Shown here: one piece after another, positions 26,271-36,385 of the stretch
How positions within the stretch are numbered: position 1 is the stretch's first letter
Layout: each line of letters begins with the position of its first letter
Origin: Methanobrevibacter sp.
GTDB taxonomy: Archaea; Methanobacteriota; Methanobacteria; Methanobacteriales; Methanobacteriaceae
Assembly: GCA_031284925.1 (NCBI GenBank)
Contig: JAITXE010000079.1
Location: forward strand, 1-37,626
Length of the DNA stretch: 37,626 nt
Direction: 5' to 3'
Program-made: the position numbers and the translations under genes
Notes under the pieces: generated by a model
Seen by the model: only the letters and a program-made list of their open reading frames with translations
What the model was told of the DNA's origin: nothing
Database searches by the model: none

Positions 26271-27521
26271 ATGGATAGTATAATTGAGGATATTCGCGTT
26301 AGAAAAATATTAGATAGTAGAGGTAATGCTACTGTAGAAGTAGATGTAATTACTTGGAATGGATTTGGAAGAGCTGCAGCACCAAGTGGTGCAAGTACAG
26401 GCTCTCGTGAAGTTGTTGCTTTCCCAGAAGGTGGAGTTGACAGAATAATTACAGAAATTGAAGATTTAATATCTTCAGAGATTATTGGAATGGATAGTGA
26501 AGATTTATCTGAAATTGACACAGTTTTAAAAGAAATTGATAGTACAGAGAATTATGCATCAATTGGTGGAAACACTACTGTTGCAGTATCTATGGCAGTT
26601 GCAAAAGCTGCTGCTGATTCTTATAATCTTCCTCTTTATAGTTTCTTAGGAGGGAACTTTAGAAATGAAATTCCTACTCCTTTAGGTAATATGATGAATG
26701 GAGGAGCTCATGCAGGTATCAATGCACCCGATATTCAGGAATTTTTAGTAGTTCCTGTTGGTGCTAGAAATATAACTGATGCTATTTTTGCAAATACTTC
26801 TGTTCATAAAAGACTAAAAGAACTTATTCAAAAAAAAGATTCTCTTTTCACTGGAGGAAAAGGTGATGAAGGAGGATGGGTTCCAAACATTACAAATGAA
26901 GCTGCTTTAGAAATTCAATCTCAAGCTTGTGAAGAAGTCGGTGATGAGATTGGAATTGCAATTAAACCATCTTTAGACATGGCATCATCTGAATTATGGG
27001 ATCAAACCCAAGAGAAATATGTCTATGCTCAAGATAATATTGCAAGAGATACAGGTGAACAGATTGAATATGTAAAAGATGTAATTGAAACCTATGGCAT
27101 GTTTTATGTAGAAGATCCGTTTGATGAATCTGATTTTGAAGGGTTTGCTCAGTTAACTAAATTAGTAGGTGATAAATGTTTAATATGTGGTGATGATTTG
27201 TTTGTCACAAATAAAGACATTTTAGCTAAAGGCATTGAAATGAATGCAGCAAATGCTATTATTATTAAACCTAATCAAATTGGTTCTTTAACTGCAACTT
27301 ATGAAACTGTTAAGTTAGCTAAAGAAAATAATGTTGTTCCTGTTGTTTCACATAGATCTGGTGAGACTACCGATGATACCATTGCTCATTTAGCTGTTGC
27401 ATTTGCATCACCACTTATTAAAACTGGAGCTGTTGGTGGAGAAAGAATAGCTAAATTAAATGAGTTAATTCACATTGAAGAAGAATTATCAAGTCCATCT
27501 ATGGCAGATTTAAGCAGATAA
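26271..27521 (+). CDS. eno: Enolase
   Basis: Interconverts 2-phosphoglycerate and phosphoenolpyruvate, used mainly for sugar synthesis in methanogens. Evidence: [24 protein letters not shown] at the start, [12 protein letters not shown], then [26 protein letters not shown]. Metal ligands lie in [18 protein letters not shown] and CGDDLFVTN. The catalytic lysine is in [11 protein letters not shown], and [18 protein letters not shown] is conserved. The track starts at 26253, but GGTG at 26262-26265 and the usual MDSIIED start favour the AUG at 26271, giving 416 residues. It lies in the same ribosomal/RNA polymerase neighbourhood in related methanogens. Confidence 0.96.
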   Translation: MDSIIEDIRVRKILDSRGNATVEVDVITWNGFGRAAAPSGASTGSREVVAFPEGGVDRIITEIEDLISSEIIGMDSEDLSEIDTVLKEIDSTENYASIGGNTTVAVSMAVAKAAADSYNLPLYSFLGGNFRNEIPTPLGNMMNGGAHAGINAPDIQEFLVVPVGARNITDAIFANTSVHKRLKELIQKKDSLFTGGKGDEGGWVPNITNEAALEIQSQACEEVGDEIGIAIKPSLDMASSELWDQTQEKYVYAQDNIARDTGEQIEYVKDVIETYGMFYVEDPFDESDFEGFAQLTKLVGDKCLICGDDLFVTNKDILAKGIEMNAANAIIIKPNQIGSLTATYETVKLAKENNVVPVVSHRSGETTDDTIAHLAVAFASPLIKTGAVGGERIAKLNELIHIEEELSSPSMADLSR

Positions 27522-27545
27522 ATAATTTAATTTAGTTAAAATCAA

Positions 27546-27569
27546 TTTTTTTAGTAAATAATTTTTTTT
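27546..27569 (+). terminator. Double oligo-T terminator after enolase
   Basis: A T7 run (27546-27552) and a T8 run (27562-27569) follow the enolase stop within 50 bases. Archaeal transcription ends mainly at such U-tracts without a strong hairpin. The next gene (ferredoxin) starts about 115 bases further on and would then need its own promoter. Confidence 0.45.
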
Positions 27570-27684
27570 ATTTAAAATTAATAATTATTAAAATATTATT
27601 AAAATTCATGTAAATTATTAAAAATTAATATATTCTTTTAAAAATGAAATAAAATATAAACTTATAATTTGGAGATTGTGTAAT

Positions 27685-27879
27685 ATGGTGAAAATTGTTT
27701 TAAATCAGGATGATTGCAATGGATTAGAAGCTTGTGGTGAATGTATTGATACATGCCCTTTAGAAATTTTTAAGCCCTATGGAGATAAAATAGTCATTGA
27801 GCATCCTGATGAATGTATCATCTGTGAAGCATGTGTTGATATTTGTCCTAACCAATGCATAAGTGTTAAAAGTGATTAA
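27685..27879 (+). CDS. 2[4Fe-4S] ferredoxin
   Basis: A small electron carrier with two [4Fe-4S] clusters. Cysteines are 11, 17, 20 and 24 ([15 protein letters not shown]) and 44, 47, 50 and 54 ([12 protein letters not shown]), with an extra Cys58. The first motif has five residues between its first two cysteines instead of the standard two. The track begins at a UUG (27676), but GGAGAT at 27671-27676 is the ribosome site, so the AUG at 27685 is preferred, giving 64 residues. It sits between enolase and uS2, 13 bases before the uS2 start. The partner enzyme is unknown. Confidence 0.92.
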   Translation: MVKIVLNQDDCNGLEACGECIDTCPLEIFKPYGDKIVIEHPDECIICEACVDICPNQCISVKSD

Positions 27880-27892
27880 TCAAGGTGATAAA

Positions 27893-28489
27893 TTGTCAGA
27901 ATTATTAATACCATTAGAACAATATTTGGCTTCTGGTTTACATATCGGAACCCAACAAAAAACTAAAGACATGGAAGAATATATCTTTAGAGTTAGAGCT
28001 GATGGTCTATATGTGTTAGATATTAGAAAAACTAATGATAAAATTGCAGCAGTAGCTAAATTTTTAGCTAAATATGATGCAGATGATATTTTAGCTGTAG
28101 CTACAAGACAGTATGGTCAAGCCCCAGTTAAGAAGTTTGGTGAGATGATTGGTTGTAAAACTATCCCTGGAAGATTTATTCCTGGAACTTTAACAAACCC
28201 TAATTATTCTAAATTCATAGAACCAAAAGTAATCTTAGTCACTGACCCAAGATCAGATTCACAAGCAATAATTGAATCTAAACAAAACGGAATTCCAATT
28301 GTAGCATTATGTGATAGTGAAAACTTAATTAGTTTAGTTGACTTATTAATACCAGTTAACAATAAAGGAAGAAAATCTATAGCATTAGTTTATTGGTTGC
28401 TAACAAGAGAAATTTTAAGAATTAAAGGAATAATAGGCGAAGATGAAGAATTAGATGTTGATTCATCAGATTTTACTCTTAAATTCTAA
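27893..28489 (+). CDS. rps2: 30S ribosomal protein uS2 (S2)
   Basis: uS2 of the small subunit, archaeal form. It shows [41 protein letters not shown], then [32 protein letters not shown] and [18 protein letters not shown]. The track extends to 27863, inside ferredoxin. The true start is the UUG at 27893, directly after AAGGTGAT (27882-27889), giving 198 residues and the usual MSELLIPLE lead-in. The enolase-ferredoxin-uS2-MEMO order is familiar from Methanobacteriales. Confidence 0.95.
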   Translation: MSELLIPLEQYLASGLHIGTQQKTKDMEEYIFRVRADGLYVLDIRKTNDKIAAVAKFLAKYDADDILAVATRQYGQAPVKKFGEMIGCKTIPGRFIPGTLTNPNYSKFIEPKVILVTDPRSDSQAIIESKQNGIPIVALCDSENLISLVDLLIPVNNKGRKSIALVYWLLTREILRIKGIIGEDEELDVDSSDFTLKF

Positions 28490-28531
28490 TCAATATTTTT
28501 AATTGTAAAGTAAATTTTTGCATTGATAAAG

Positions 28532-29397
28532 ATGATAAGAGAGCCTGTTGTTTCAGGATTGTTTTATAATAATGGTCCTGACACTTTAAGTAAAGAGATT
28601 GAAAATTGTTTCTTGAATAAGGATTTAGGTCCTGGGAAAATTCCTAACTTAAGTGTAAAATCTCAAAGTAAAGATTACTCTAAGATTTATGGTGCAGTTG
28701 TTCCACATGCAGGATATATCTACTCTGGTGCACTAGCTTCAAATAGCTATTATGAATTAGTTGAAAATGGATTTCCAGAAACATTTATTATATTATCCCC
28801 TAATCATACAGGGGAATGTTCTTCTAATATTTCAATTTTTAATGAGGGATATTGGAAAACACCCTTTGGCAATGTAAATGTTGATAGTTGATTTTGCAAA
28901 TAATCTAATTTCAAAGCTTTTGGTTGCTAAAAGTGATTTAAGAGGACATTTAAATGAACATGGTTGTGAGGTTCATCTCCCATTTCTTCAATACTTTAGC
29001 AATGATTTTAAAATAGTTCCAATTATTATATCCTTGCAGAATATGGAAACCTCTCAGGAGTTAGCTGATGGAATCATTAAAACGATTAATAATTTATCAA
29101 AAAATGTTTCAGTTATTGCAAGTACAGATTTAACCCATTATCAACTTCATAATTTAGCATCTAAGCAAGATTTAGCTATATTAAATTCAATTTCTAGATT
29201 AGATGAAAATGAATTAAATGGGATTGTTAAAAAACATAACATTTCAATGTGTGGTTATGCTCCAACTATCACTGCTATTAAAGTTTGCAAGCAAGTTAGG
29301 TGCTAAGCAGTTTCAAATTTTAAAATATGCATCAAGTGGAGATGTTTCTGGAGATTATAATTCTGTTGTCGGATATGGTTCTGGGATATTTAAATAA
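28532..29397 (+). pseudogene. MEMO1-family protein gene with two +1 frameshifts
   Basis: Three frames together make one MEMO1-family protein (AmmeMemoRadiSam system protein B) of about 287 residues. Frame 1 (to 28891) holds IREPVVSGLFY, VVPHAGYIYSG and ILSPNHTG. Frame 2 (to 29306) holds CEVHLPFLQYF, VIASTDLTHYQ and MCGYAP. Frame 3 (to 29397) holds KLGAKQFQILKYASSGDVSGDYNSVVGYGSGIF. Each junction is explained by one extra T, at 28888-28889 (AGT[T]GAT) and 29284-29286 (GTT[T]GCA). The family histidines and the cysteine are all present. Either a recent pseudogene or sequencing errors. It lies between uS2 and mevalonate kinase. The start at AUG 28532 is preferred over UUG 28523. Confidence 0.9.
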
Positions 29398-29571
29398 AGG
29401 TTATTTAAAAAGAACTTATAGTTGGTAATTACTTATTTAAAAATTAAATAAATTTAAGAAGTTTAATTAGTTATACATTAAACAATGAGATTTACTTTAT
29501 ATTAATTTATAAATGATATTTTCATTAGGAATAAATATTAATTTAATACTATTAAATTAGGCAATGATAAG

Positions 29572-30534
29572 ATGGAATCTATAGCATCTGCTCCTGGAAA
29601 GATTATATTATTTGGAGAACATGCAGTTGTTTATAACCAACCAGCTATTGCAGCTGCAGTAGATAAAAGAGCTGTAGTTTCTGTTAAAAAAAGTGAAAAT
29701 AATTATACGACTTTAAAATCTTATGATTTAGGATTTGAAGCTATATTAAATACTAAAGAGAAAAGCTATGAACTTGTCAGTGGAAAACCTGGTATAATTC
29801 GCTATATTTTAGAGGCATTTTTTAATGCTCATGATCATAGTCCAGTCGATATTCTTTTATCATTGGCTTTTCCTGTTGGTTCAGGATTAGGTTCATCTGC
29901 AGCAGTCACAGTAGCAACACTTGCTGCTTTATATGGTTATCATAATAAAAAATTTACTAAAAAGACATTGGCTCATAATGCTTATATAGTTGAAAAGAAA
30001 GTTCAAGGAATGGCAAGTCCATTGGATACATTAATTTCTACAAATGCTGGTTTAATATACTTAAATAGGGATAAAAAGGTTTCAAGATTTAAGGTAGATT
30101 TGAAACCAACATTTGTAATTGGCTACACATCAAAAAAAAGAAGTACTCAAAAAATGGTTAAAAAGGTTTCTGAGTTAAGAAAACGAAATCCAATTGTTGT
30201 TGATTCTATTATACAAACAATGGGGTTACTTACTGAAGAAGCTAAAAATGCTATTTTAAAAATGGACAATGATAAAATTGCTCAATTATTGAATATTAAT
30301 CAAGGATTATTAGATTCTATTGGAGTAAATACAGTTGAACTTTCAAGAATGGTTTTTCGTGCAAGAAAATATGGTGCTTCTGGTGCAAAAATTACTGGTG
30401 CTGGTGGCGGTGGCAGTATGATAGCATTTTGCCCAAATCGATCTGGTGAAGTTTATCATTCTCTTAAAAATCGTGATAATGGACTTAAAGTGAATATTTC
30501 TAATGAAGGAATTATTTTAAAAACAAGAGTATAA
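29572..30534 (+). CDS. mvk: Mevalonate kinase
   Basis: A GHMP kinase phosphorylating mevalonate with ATP, the first kinase step to isopentenyl units for archaeal lipids. Motif 1 is SAPGKIILFGEHAVVY (6-21). The ATP loop PVGSGLGSSAAVTVA is at 101-115. The catalytic aspartate lies in SPLDTLIS (Asp152). Motif 3 GAKITGAGGGGSMIA is at 271-285. It is 320 residues. Isopentenyl phosphate kinase and IPP isomerase follow on the same strand, forming an isoprenoid gene group. A 174-base gap upstream separates it from the MEMO gene. The ribosome site is weak. Confidence 0.96.
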   Translation: MESIASAPGKIILFGEHAVVYNQPAIAAAVDKRAVVSVKKSENNYTTLKSYDLGFEAILNTKEKSYELVSGKPGIIRYILEAFFNAHDHSPVDILLSLAFPVGSGLGSSAAVTVATLAALYGYHNKKFTKKTLAHNAYIVEKKVQGMASPLDTLISTNAGLIYLNRDKKVSRFKVDLKPTFVIGYTSKKRSTQKMVKKVSELRKRNPIVVDSIIQTMGLLTEEAKNAILKMDNDKIAQLLNINQGLLDSIGVNTVELSRMVFRARKYGASGAKITGAGGGGSMIAFCPNRSGEVYHSLKNRDNGLKVNISNEGIILKTRV

Positions 30535-30628
30535 ATCCATTAGAAATCTTAAATTTAAGATTTTTATTAAATTAATTAAAATTATTAAAATTATATAAGT
30601 AGTTATTAATACTTATAGGGGCAATTTC

Positions 30629-31444
30629 ATGATTATTTTAAAGTTAGGAGGAAGTATATTAACAGAAAAAGATTCTTTAAAACCCAAAGTTAATCTTGAA
30701 AATTTAAACAGAATAGCTATTGAGATTAAAGATTTTTTAAAAGATCATGACTTAAAAAATAATGGTTTACTTATAATTCATGGTGCTGGTTCTTTTGGAC
30801 ATCCTTATGCTAAGGAATATGAGATTGGAGAACCTTTCTCAAATGAAGTCTATCCCAGCAAAAGAATTGGATTTTCTTTAACTCATAATTCTGTTAACGA
30901 GCTAAATAATATAATATCTGAGATTTTCATTGAAAATAAACTTCCAGTTATTTCAATACCACCATCATCATCCATAAAATCATTTAATAAGAGAATTAGT
31001 TATTTTAACTTGGATTTAATTAAAGACTATATTTCACAAGGTTTCTTACCTATTCTTTATGGGGATGTTGTTTTAGATGATAAACTTAAGATGGCAGTTA
31101 TATCTGGTGATCAAATACTAAGCTATTTAGCTAAAAATCTAAAATTTAAAAAAGTTATATTAGGAACCGATGTTGATGGAGTTTTTGATAAGAACCCTAA
31201 TTTATATGATGGTGCAAAATTAATCACTTCTTTAAATTCTATTAAAGATTTAAGCCAAGAACATTCAACTACAAATGTGGATGTTACAGGTGCGATGTTT
31301 GGTAAGATTCAAGAATTAGTTGAACTTGCTGATTCTGGTATTGAATCCAAAATTATAAATGCTCAAATTCCAGATTTGATTAAAAATGCTTTAAAAGGTA
31401 AAGATGTTAAAGGAACAGTAATAAAAGCAAAAATTATTAAATAA
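30629..31444 (+). CDS. Isopentenyl phosphate kinase
   Basis: Phosphorylates isopentenyl phosphate to isopentenyl diphosphate in the archaeal alternative mevalonate pathway. It belongs to the amino acid kinase fold: KLGGSILTEKDS at 5-16, then IIHGAGSFGHPYAKEY at 49-64 with the family's catalytic histidine (His58). VISGDQILSYLAKNLKFKKVILGTDVDGVFDKNP holds the nucleotide and substrate region. TTNVDVTGAMFGKIQEL completes the site. It is 271 residues. It corresponds to the well-studied Methanothermobacter enzyme. It lies between mevalonate kinase and IPP isomerase. Confidence 0.95.
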   Translation: MIILKLGGSILTEKDSLKPKVNLENLNRIAIEIKDFLKDHDLKNNGLLIIHGAGSFGHPYAKEYEIGEPFSNEVYPSKRIGFSLTHNSVNELNNIISEIFIENKLPVISIPPSSSIKSFNKRISYFNLDLIKDYISQGFLPILYGDVVLDDKLKMAVISGDQILSYLAKNLKFKKVILGTDVDGVFDKNPNLYDGAKLITSLNSIKDLSQEHSTTNVDVTGAMFGKIQELVELADSGIESKIINAQIPDLIKNALKGKDVKGTVIKAKIIK

Positions 31445-31497
31445 TAATTTAAATTTGCACTGAATACTAAATTTATATTTATTTGGAGTAAGATTAA

Positions 31498-32565
31498 ATG
31501 ACAAATAGGATTTCAGATAGAAAGTTAGAACACTTATTAACATGCGAACATTATGATGTTCAATTTAAGAATAAGAAATCTGGCTTTGATGATATTGATT
31601 TCATTCACCATGGATTGCCTGATATAGATATGGAAAAAATAGACCTTTCCACTAAAGAGTTTGGGAAAAAATTGGACATTCCCTTATTTATAACGGCTAT
31701 TACAGGAGGTCATCCAAAAACAGCAACCATAAATAAAGACTTAGCTATTGTAGCTGAAAATGAAAAAATAGGGCTTGGACTTGGAAGTCAAAGAGCAGCT
31801 ATTGAAAATCCAGAACTAGAATATACTTATAATATTGCACGTGAGAATGCTCCTTCAACTATTCTAATTGGTAATATTGGGGCTTCTCAAGTTGAGTATG
31901 CTAGTAAGGCAGTTGAGATTCTTGATGCAGATATTTTAGCTATTCATCTAAATCCACTTCAAGAAGCTATTCAACCAGAAGGGGAGGTTGATTCAATAGG
32001 AGTTGCCGATTCAATTGAAAAAATTGTTGATAGTGTGGATGTTCCTGTTATGGTTAAAGAAACTGGGTCAGGAATTTCAGCTGAAAATGCTAAACTACTT
32101 GAAAGTAAAAATATAAATTTTATAGACCTTGCTGGTGCTGGTGGTACAAGCTGGGCTGGTGTTGAAACCTATAGATTAAAAGATAAATATCTTGGTGAAT
32201 TATTCTGGGATTGGGGTATTCCAACTGCAGTTAGTACAGTTGAACTATCTAATTCAGTTAATATACCAATAATTTCATCTGGAGGAATTCGTTCAGGTTT
32301 GGATGCTGCTAAAGCAATAGCTTTAGGTGCTGATGCTGTAGGAATGGCACTCCCATTTCTTAAAAATGTAGCTGTTGGCGAAGATGCTCTTATTAAGCTT
32401 ATTCAAAACTTTAAACAATCTTTGAAACTCGCAATGTTTTTAGTTGGCGCTTCAAATATTAATGAACTTAAAAAATCTAATTTAGTAATTAAAGGCGAAA
32501 CGTGGATGTGGTTAAATGAAAGAGGATTTAACACAAAAAAATATACTAGGAGGAACATAATTTGA
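31498..32565 (+). CDS. fni: Type 2 isopentenyl diphosphate isomerase
   Basis: FMN-dependent isomerase interconverting isopentenyl and dimethylallyl diphosphate. Evidence: [40 protein letters not shown] at the start, [20 protein letters not shown], and [11 protein letters not shown]. It continues [38 protein letters not shown], and [15 protein letters not shown]. The flavin phosphate-binding end is [31 protein letters not shown]. It is 355 residues. A TTGGAGTA ribosome site precedes it. The stop overlaps the start of RNase J by four bases. Confidence 0.96.
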   Translation: MTNRISDRKLEHLLTCEHYDVQFKNKKSGFDDIDFIHHGLPDIDMEKIDLSTKEFGKKLDIPLFITAITGGHPKTATINKDLAIVAENEKIGLGLGSQRAAIENPELEYTYNIARENAPSTILIGNIGASQVEYASKAVEILDADILAIHLNPLQEAIQPEGEVDSIGVADSIEKIVDSVDVPVMVKETGSGISAENAKLLESKNINFIDLAGAGGTSWAGVETYRLKDKYLGELFWDWGIPTAVSTVELSNSVNIPIISSGGIRSGLDAAKAIALGADAVGMALPFLKNVAVGEDALIKLIQNFKQSLKLAMFLVGASNINELKKSNLVIKGETWMWLNERGFNTKKYTRRNII

Positions 32566-33920
32566 CTGTAGAAGTAATTGCAATTGGTGGTTATGAAGAA
32601 GTTGGAAAAAACATGACTGCCGTAAAGATAGGTGATGAAGTAGTCATCTTTGATATGGGTATTCATTTAGATAGGATTAATCTTCATGAGGATACTGATA
32701 TAGATAGAATGCATAGTTTGGATTTAATTAAAAAAGGAGTGATTCCTGATGATCAATTGATGAGAGAAGTTGATGGTAAGGTAATAGGAATAGTCTTTAC
32801 CCATGGTCACCTTGACCATATTGGTGCTGTTGCTAAACTTGCACATAGATATAACGCACCTATAATAGCTACACCTTATACAACAGCCCTTATAGAAAGG
32901 ACTATTAAAGGGGAACGTAAATTTGAGGTGAGAAATCCAATACATCCTTTAAATTCAGGAAGTAAACTAAAATTGTCTGATAAAATAACTTTAGAATTAA
33001 TACGAGTTACTCACAGTATTCCTCAAGCAGCTATTGCAGCACTTCATACTCCTGAAGGAACAATTGTATATGCAAATGATTTTAAATTTGATAATCATCA
33101 AAAAATTTCTCCACCACCAGATTATGATAGATTAAGAGAAATAGGTAAAAAAGGAGTTTTAGTTCTTATTGTAGAATCAACAGATATTAATCGTTTTGAC
33201 CAGGTTAGAACCCCCTCTGAAAGAATAGCTAAGAATTTACTTGAAGATTTAATGGAAGCACCTCTTGTTGAGAAGAAAGGAATGATAATAACAACATTTT
33301 CCTCACACATTGAAAGAATACAAACTATTGCAGATATTGCTAAAAATTCTGATAGAGAAATTTTATTCTTAGGTAGATCAATGGAGAGATTTTGTGGTTT
33401 AGCACAATCTTTAGGTATTTTAGATTTACCTGATAATGTAAAAATTATTGGAAAATCAAGATCAATTAATGAAGCACTTAGAATGGCTAATGAAAACAGA
33501 GAAAAGTATTTGATTGTTGCAACAGGACATCAAGGAGAACCAGATGCATTACTTCCAAGAATTGCAAAAGGAAAAACTCCATTTGAGATAAAATCAGGAG
33601 ATAACGTTATTATTTCAGCATCAATCATACCAAGTCCAACTAATGCAGCAAATAGACATCTTATGGAAAGAAGATTAAAGCTTAAAGGTGCAAGAATTTA
33701 TCCAAATGCACATGTTTCAGGACATGCTGGACGTGAAGATCATAGAGATTTCATAAGAATGCTCAAACCACAAAATATAATTCCTGCTCATGGTGATTTA
33801 TCAATGTTATCATTATATGGCGAATTAGCAGAGGAAGAAGGATACAGAATAGGAGGTAATGTATATATATTAAGAAATGGTCAAGCACAAGTTTTCAATG
33901 ACACACTTGGTGGATATTAA
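32562..33920 (+). CDS. rnj: RNase J family beta-CASP ribonuclease
   Basis: A metallo-beta-lactamase/beta-CASP ribonuclease of the RNase J family, a 5'-3' exonuclease in archaeal RNA processing and decay. The zinc motif is [13 protein letters not shown] (His81, His83, Asp85, His86). [30 protein letters not shown] follows, and the beta-CASP segment lies at about 200-370 ([26 protein letters not shown]). The last motifs are [29 protein letters not shown]. It is 452 residues. The UUG start at 32562 overlaps the fni stop and has AGGAGGAA. A prenyltransferase would normally follow; here it does not. Confidence 0.96.
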   Translation: MTVEVIAIGGYEEVGKNMTAVKIGDEVVIFDMGIHLDRINLHEDTDIDRMHSLDLIKKGVIPDDQLMREVDGKVIGIVFTHGHLDHIGAVAKLAHRYNAPIIATPYTTALIERTIKGERKFEVRNPIHPLNSGSKLKLSDKITLELIRVTHSIPQAAIAALHTPEGTIVYANDFKFDNHQKISPPPDYDRLREIGKKGVLVLIVESTDINRFDQVRTPSERIAKNLLEDLMEAPLVEKKGMIITTFSSHIERIQTIADIAKNSDREILFLGRSMERFCGLAQSLGILDLPDNVKIIGKSRSINEALRMANENREKYLIVATGHQGEPDALLPRIAKGKTPFEIKSGDNVIISASIIPSPTNAANRHLMERRLKLKGARIYPNAHVSGHAGREDHRDFIRMLKPQNIIPAHGDLSMLSLYGELAEEEGYRIGGNVYILRNGQAQVFNDTLGGY

Positions 33921-34393
33921 TGCCTTCATATTTCTTAAAAATCATTTAGATTATAATTTAAATATAGTTTAGAATTTATATATTCTAATAACAATTATTT
34001 TTATTAAATTTAATATATTCTATTTGTGCTATTTATTTGTTGGATACATTCGTTAAAATATAATTATTTTTAGTAATTATAGTTTATTTTATTTTTAAAA
34101 TAAGTTATTTACAAATATAAACTTAATATATTAATTTCAAACATTAGTATATTTCTTATATTAAAGAGATTATTAGAGTTGTTATTTTTAATATCAATAA
34201 ATTTAAGGAAAAAATTTAGTTTTAAATCTATCTTATAGTGAAAAGGGGCAATAATTAACTTTAAAAAACATGAAAATAAGAAAGTTCATAGCTCAGATTT
34301 TTTACTTCTATCAGACACCTTGGTAGTGAAAATTTTATATTGAGGGTACTGTAAACTTTAAAATAAGTTAAATATGGGGTGTAATTTATCAAT
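33921..34393. other. 473-base gap after RNase J, edge of conserved order
   Basis: No gene is seen. It contains many A/T runs and a perfect A/T hairpin TTATTTTA-TTTT-TAAAATAA at 34084-34103. From about 34240 the sequence is richer in G (AAAAGGGGCAA, GAGGGTAC), and the ribosome-like site GGGGTG at 34376-34381 precedes the GH3 start. The familiar gene order of Methanobacteriales ends here, so this may be a rearrangement boundary. Confidence 0.5.
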
Positions 34394-36385
34394 ATGAAGA
34401 TAATAATATTTTTAATTTTTTTCATGTTCTCTCTTGGATCTTTAACTCTTTATTGTTTTAGTGTTAATAACATGGTTGATATTGATAGTATTGTTTCTAA
34501 CATGACATTAGATGAGAAAATTACACAGAAAATTATGCCTGCATTTAGAACATGGAATGAATCAAATGAGAGTGAAGAGAATGTTACTTTGATGACTCCT
34601 GAGTTAGAATCTTATTTAAGAGAATATAAGTTTGGTGGTGTGATTTTATTTGGTATGAATACGAATAAAATTGAAGATATTGTGCATCTTACTTATGATT
34701 ATCAAAGAATATCAGTAAACTCAAGTGGCATACCTATGTTGATTTGTACAGATCAGGAAGGTGGTAATGTTGCTCGTATTGGTGGGGGAACAATGACTCC
34801 GGGGAATATGGCTCTGGGTGCTACCCAAAGTTATGTGGATGGAAAACAGGCTGGTTTAATAATTGGTGAGGAACTTAAATCATTAGGTATTAACACTGAT
34901 TTTGCTCCTGTTATTGATATAAATACAAATTCAAATAATCCTGTGATTGGTCGGCGTTCTTTTAGTTCAAACTCTCAATTAGTATCTTGGATGGGTGGCG
35001 CTTTTTGTGATGGTTTGCATTCAGCTGGAGTTTTATCAACAGGAAAACATTTCCCAGGTCATGGTGATACAGATACAGATTCTCATTCTGGGTTACCAGT
35101 TATTAATAAAACATTAGATCAGTTAAATCAATCTGAATTTATTCCATTTACTAATAATGTTGCTAATTTGGATTGTATTATGACAGCTCATATTACTCTT
35201 CCAAATGTTGATAATTCAACTGGGGGCTTGCATAATATAACTTTACCTGTGACTTTATCATATAAGATTTTAAATGAAATTTTACGGGGTCAAATAAATT
35301 ATAGGGGGGTTATTGTTACAGATGCTATGGAGATGAGTGCAATTAAAGATAATTTCAATGAAAGTAACGCTTTAATCAGGGCTTTCGCTGCAGATGATGA
35401 TATTGTACTTCAACCTTTTGCAGTTTATTCTTATTCTGAAGAAAATAAAACTCAAAGGATGATTAATGATGTGAAAGAAGCTATAATGACAAATAAGTAT
35501 AATTTAACTGAAAAAGAAATAGATGAAAGTGTTAAAAGAATTTTAAAATTGAAACAAAAACAGGGGATTATGAATTTATCACAGTATCAGCAACCAGTTG
35601 AAGATAAGGTTGAAAATGCGAAGAAGATTGTGGGATCTGTTAAACATCATGAAACTGAGAGAAAAATAAGTGATGATTCTATAACTCTTCTTAAAAATGA
35701 TAAAAATCAATTACCATGGAAGAGAACACAAGAAATAGGTGAGAAAACTTTATTTTTATCACCACTTGAATCTTCAAAAAATAGTATTCAATTTGGTATT
35801 AATAGGTTAAAGAATGATAATATTTTGTCAAATAATTATAATTATGATATTGAGTACTATCAATCTGATATTGATTATTATTCATTAAATGATCAAATTA
35901 GTTTTTGGAGAGATAAATTAAAGGATTATGATAAAATTGTTTTAATTACATTAATGAATTCTACTTCACAAAACACTGATAATAGTATTCCTAAAATTAT
36001 TTTAAAAGTTGCAAAGGAAGAAAATAAAGATACTACTCTCTGCTCTTCAGGGATTCCTTATGATGTTGCAAACTATAGAGAGGATGTGGATGTGATAACT
36101 GCATGTTATGGTAATAGGGGGCATGATGTTACAGATCCATCATCATCAAGTTTATCTTATGAACCAAACATACCCAGCTTAATTGATGTTATTTTTGGTT
36201 ATTGTAAACCAGAAGGATATTTCCCTGTTGATGCTTATAAGATAAATCTAGATGGAAGTCATGATTTTAATGAAATTATTTATCCTTTTGGTTGGAGAGT
36301 AGAAATAGAAAACAATACTCCAGAAAATAACATTTTAATCTCTTCTGATTTTAATAATAATAAAAAAAATACCTTATTTAGTTAA
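34394..36385 (+). CDS. Secreted GH3 beta-N-acetylhexosaminidase, NagZ-like
   Basis: A glycoside hydrolase family 3 enzyme of the beta-N-acetylhexosaminidase type. A signal peptide spans about residues 1-24 (KIIIFLIFFMFSLGSLTLYCFS), so it is exported. The barrel domain runs about 32-390: PMLICTDQEGGNVARIGG, NTDFAPVIDINTN, NPVIGRRSFSS. The diagnostic KHFPGHGDTDTDSH is at 218-231, with the Asp229-His231 acid/base pair of NagZ enzymes. The nucleophile is Asp310 in VTDAMEMSA. A degenerate C-terminal domain spans about 420-640. Length 663 resembles two-domain Bacillus-type NagZ. The gene may be horizontally acquired from Firmicutes-like bacteria. The substrate is unproven: bacterial wall fragments, host glycans or pseudomurein sugars. 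Confidence 0.9.
   Translation: MKIIIFLIFFMFSLGSLTLYCFSVNNMVDIDSIVSNMTLDEKITQKIMPAFRTWNESNESEENVTLMTPELESYLREYKFGGVILFGMNTNKIEDIVHLTYDYQRISVNSSGIPMLICTDQEGGNVARIGGGTMTPGNMALGATQSYVDGKQAGLIIGEELKSLGINTDFAPVIDINTNSNNPVIGRRSFSSNSQLVSWMGGAFCDGLHSAGVLSTGKHFPGHGDTDTDSHSGLPVINKTLDQLNQSEFIPFTNNVANLDCIMTAHITLPNVDNSTGGLHNITLPVTLSYKILNEILRGQINYRGVIVTDAMEMSAIKDNFNESNALIRAFAADDDIVLQPFAVYSYSEENKTQRMINDVKEAIMTNKYNLTEKEIDESVKRILKLKQKQGIMNLSQYQQPVEDKVENAKKIVGSVKHHETERKISDDSITLLKNDKNQLPWKRTQEIGEKTLFLSPLESSKNSIQFGINRLKNDNILSNNYNYDIEYYQSDIDYYSLNDQISFWRDKLKDYDKIVLITLMNSTSQNTDNSIPKIILKVAKEENKDTTLCSSGIPYDVANYREDVDVITACYGNRGHDVTDPSSSSLSYEPNIPSLIDVIFGYCKPEGYFPVDAYKINLDGSHDFNEIIYPFGWRVEIENNTPENNILISSDFNNNKKNTLFS

Noticed and set aside
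26195-26521. Minus-strand 108-residue ORF
   Set aside because: Antisense shadow of the enolase gene with no family resemblance.
28880-28895. RF2-like programmed +1 frameshift at AGT TGA in the MEMO gene
   Set aside because: No recognisable slippery context, MEMO is not known to be regulated this way, and a second insertion without a stop at the shift site is also needed.
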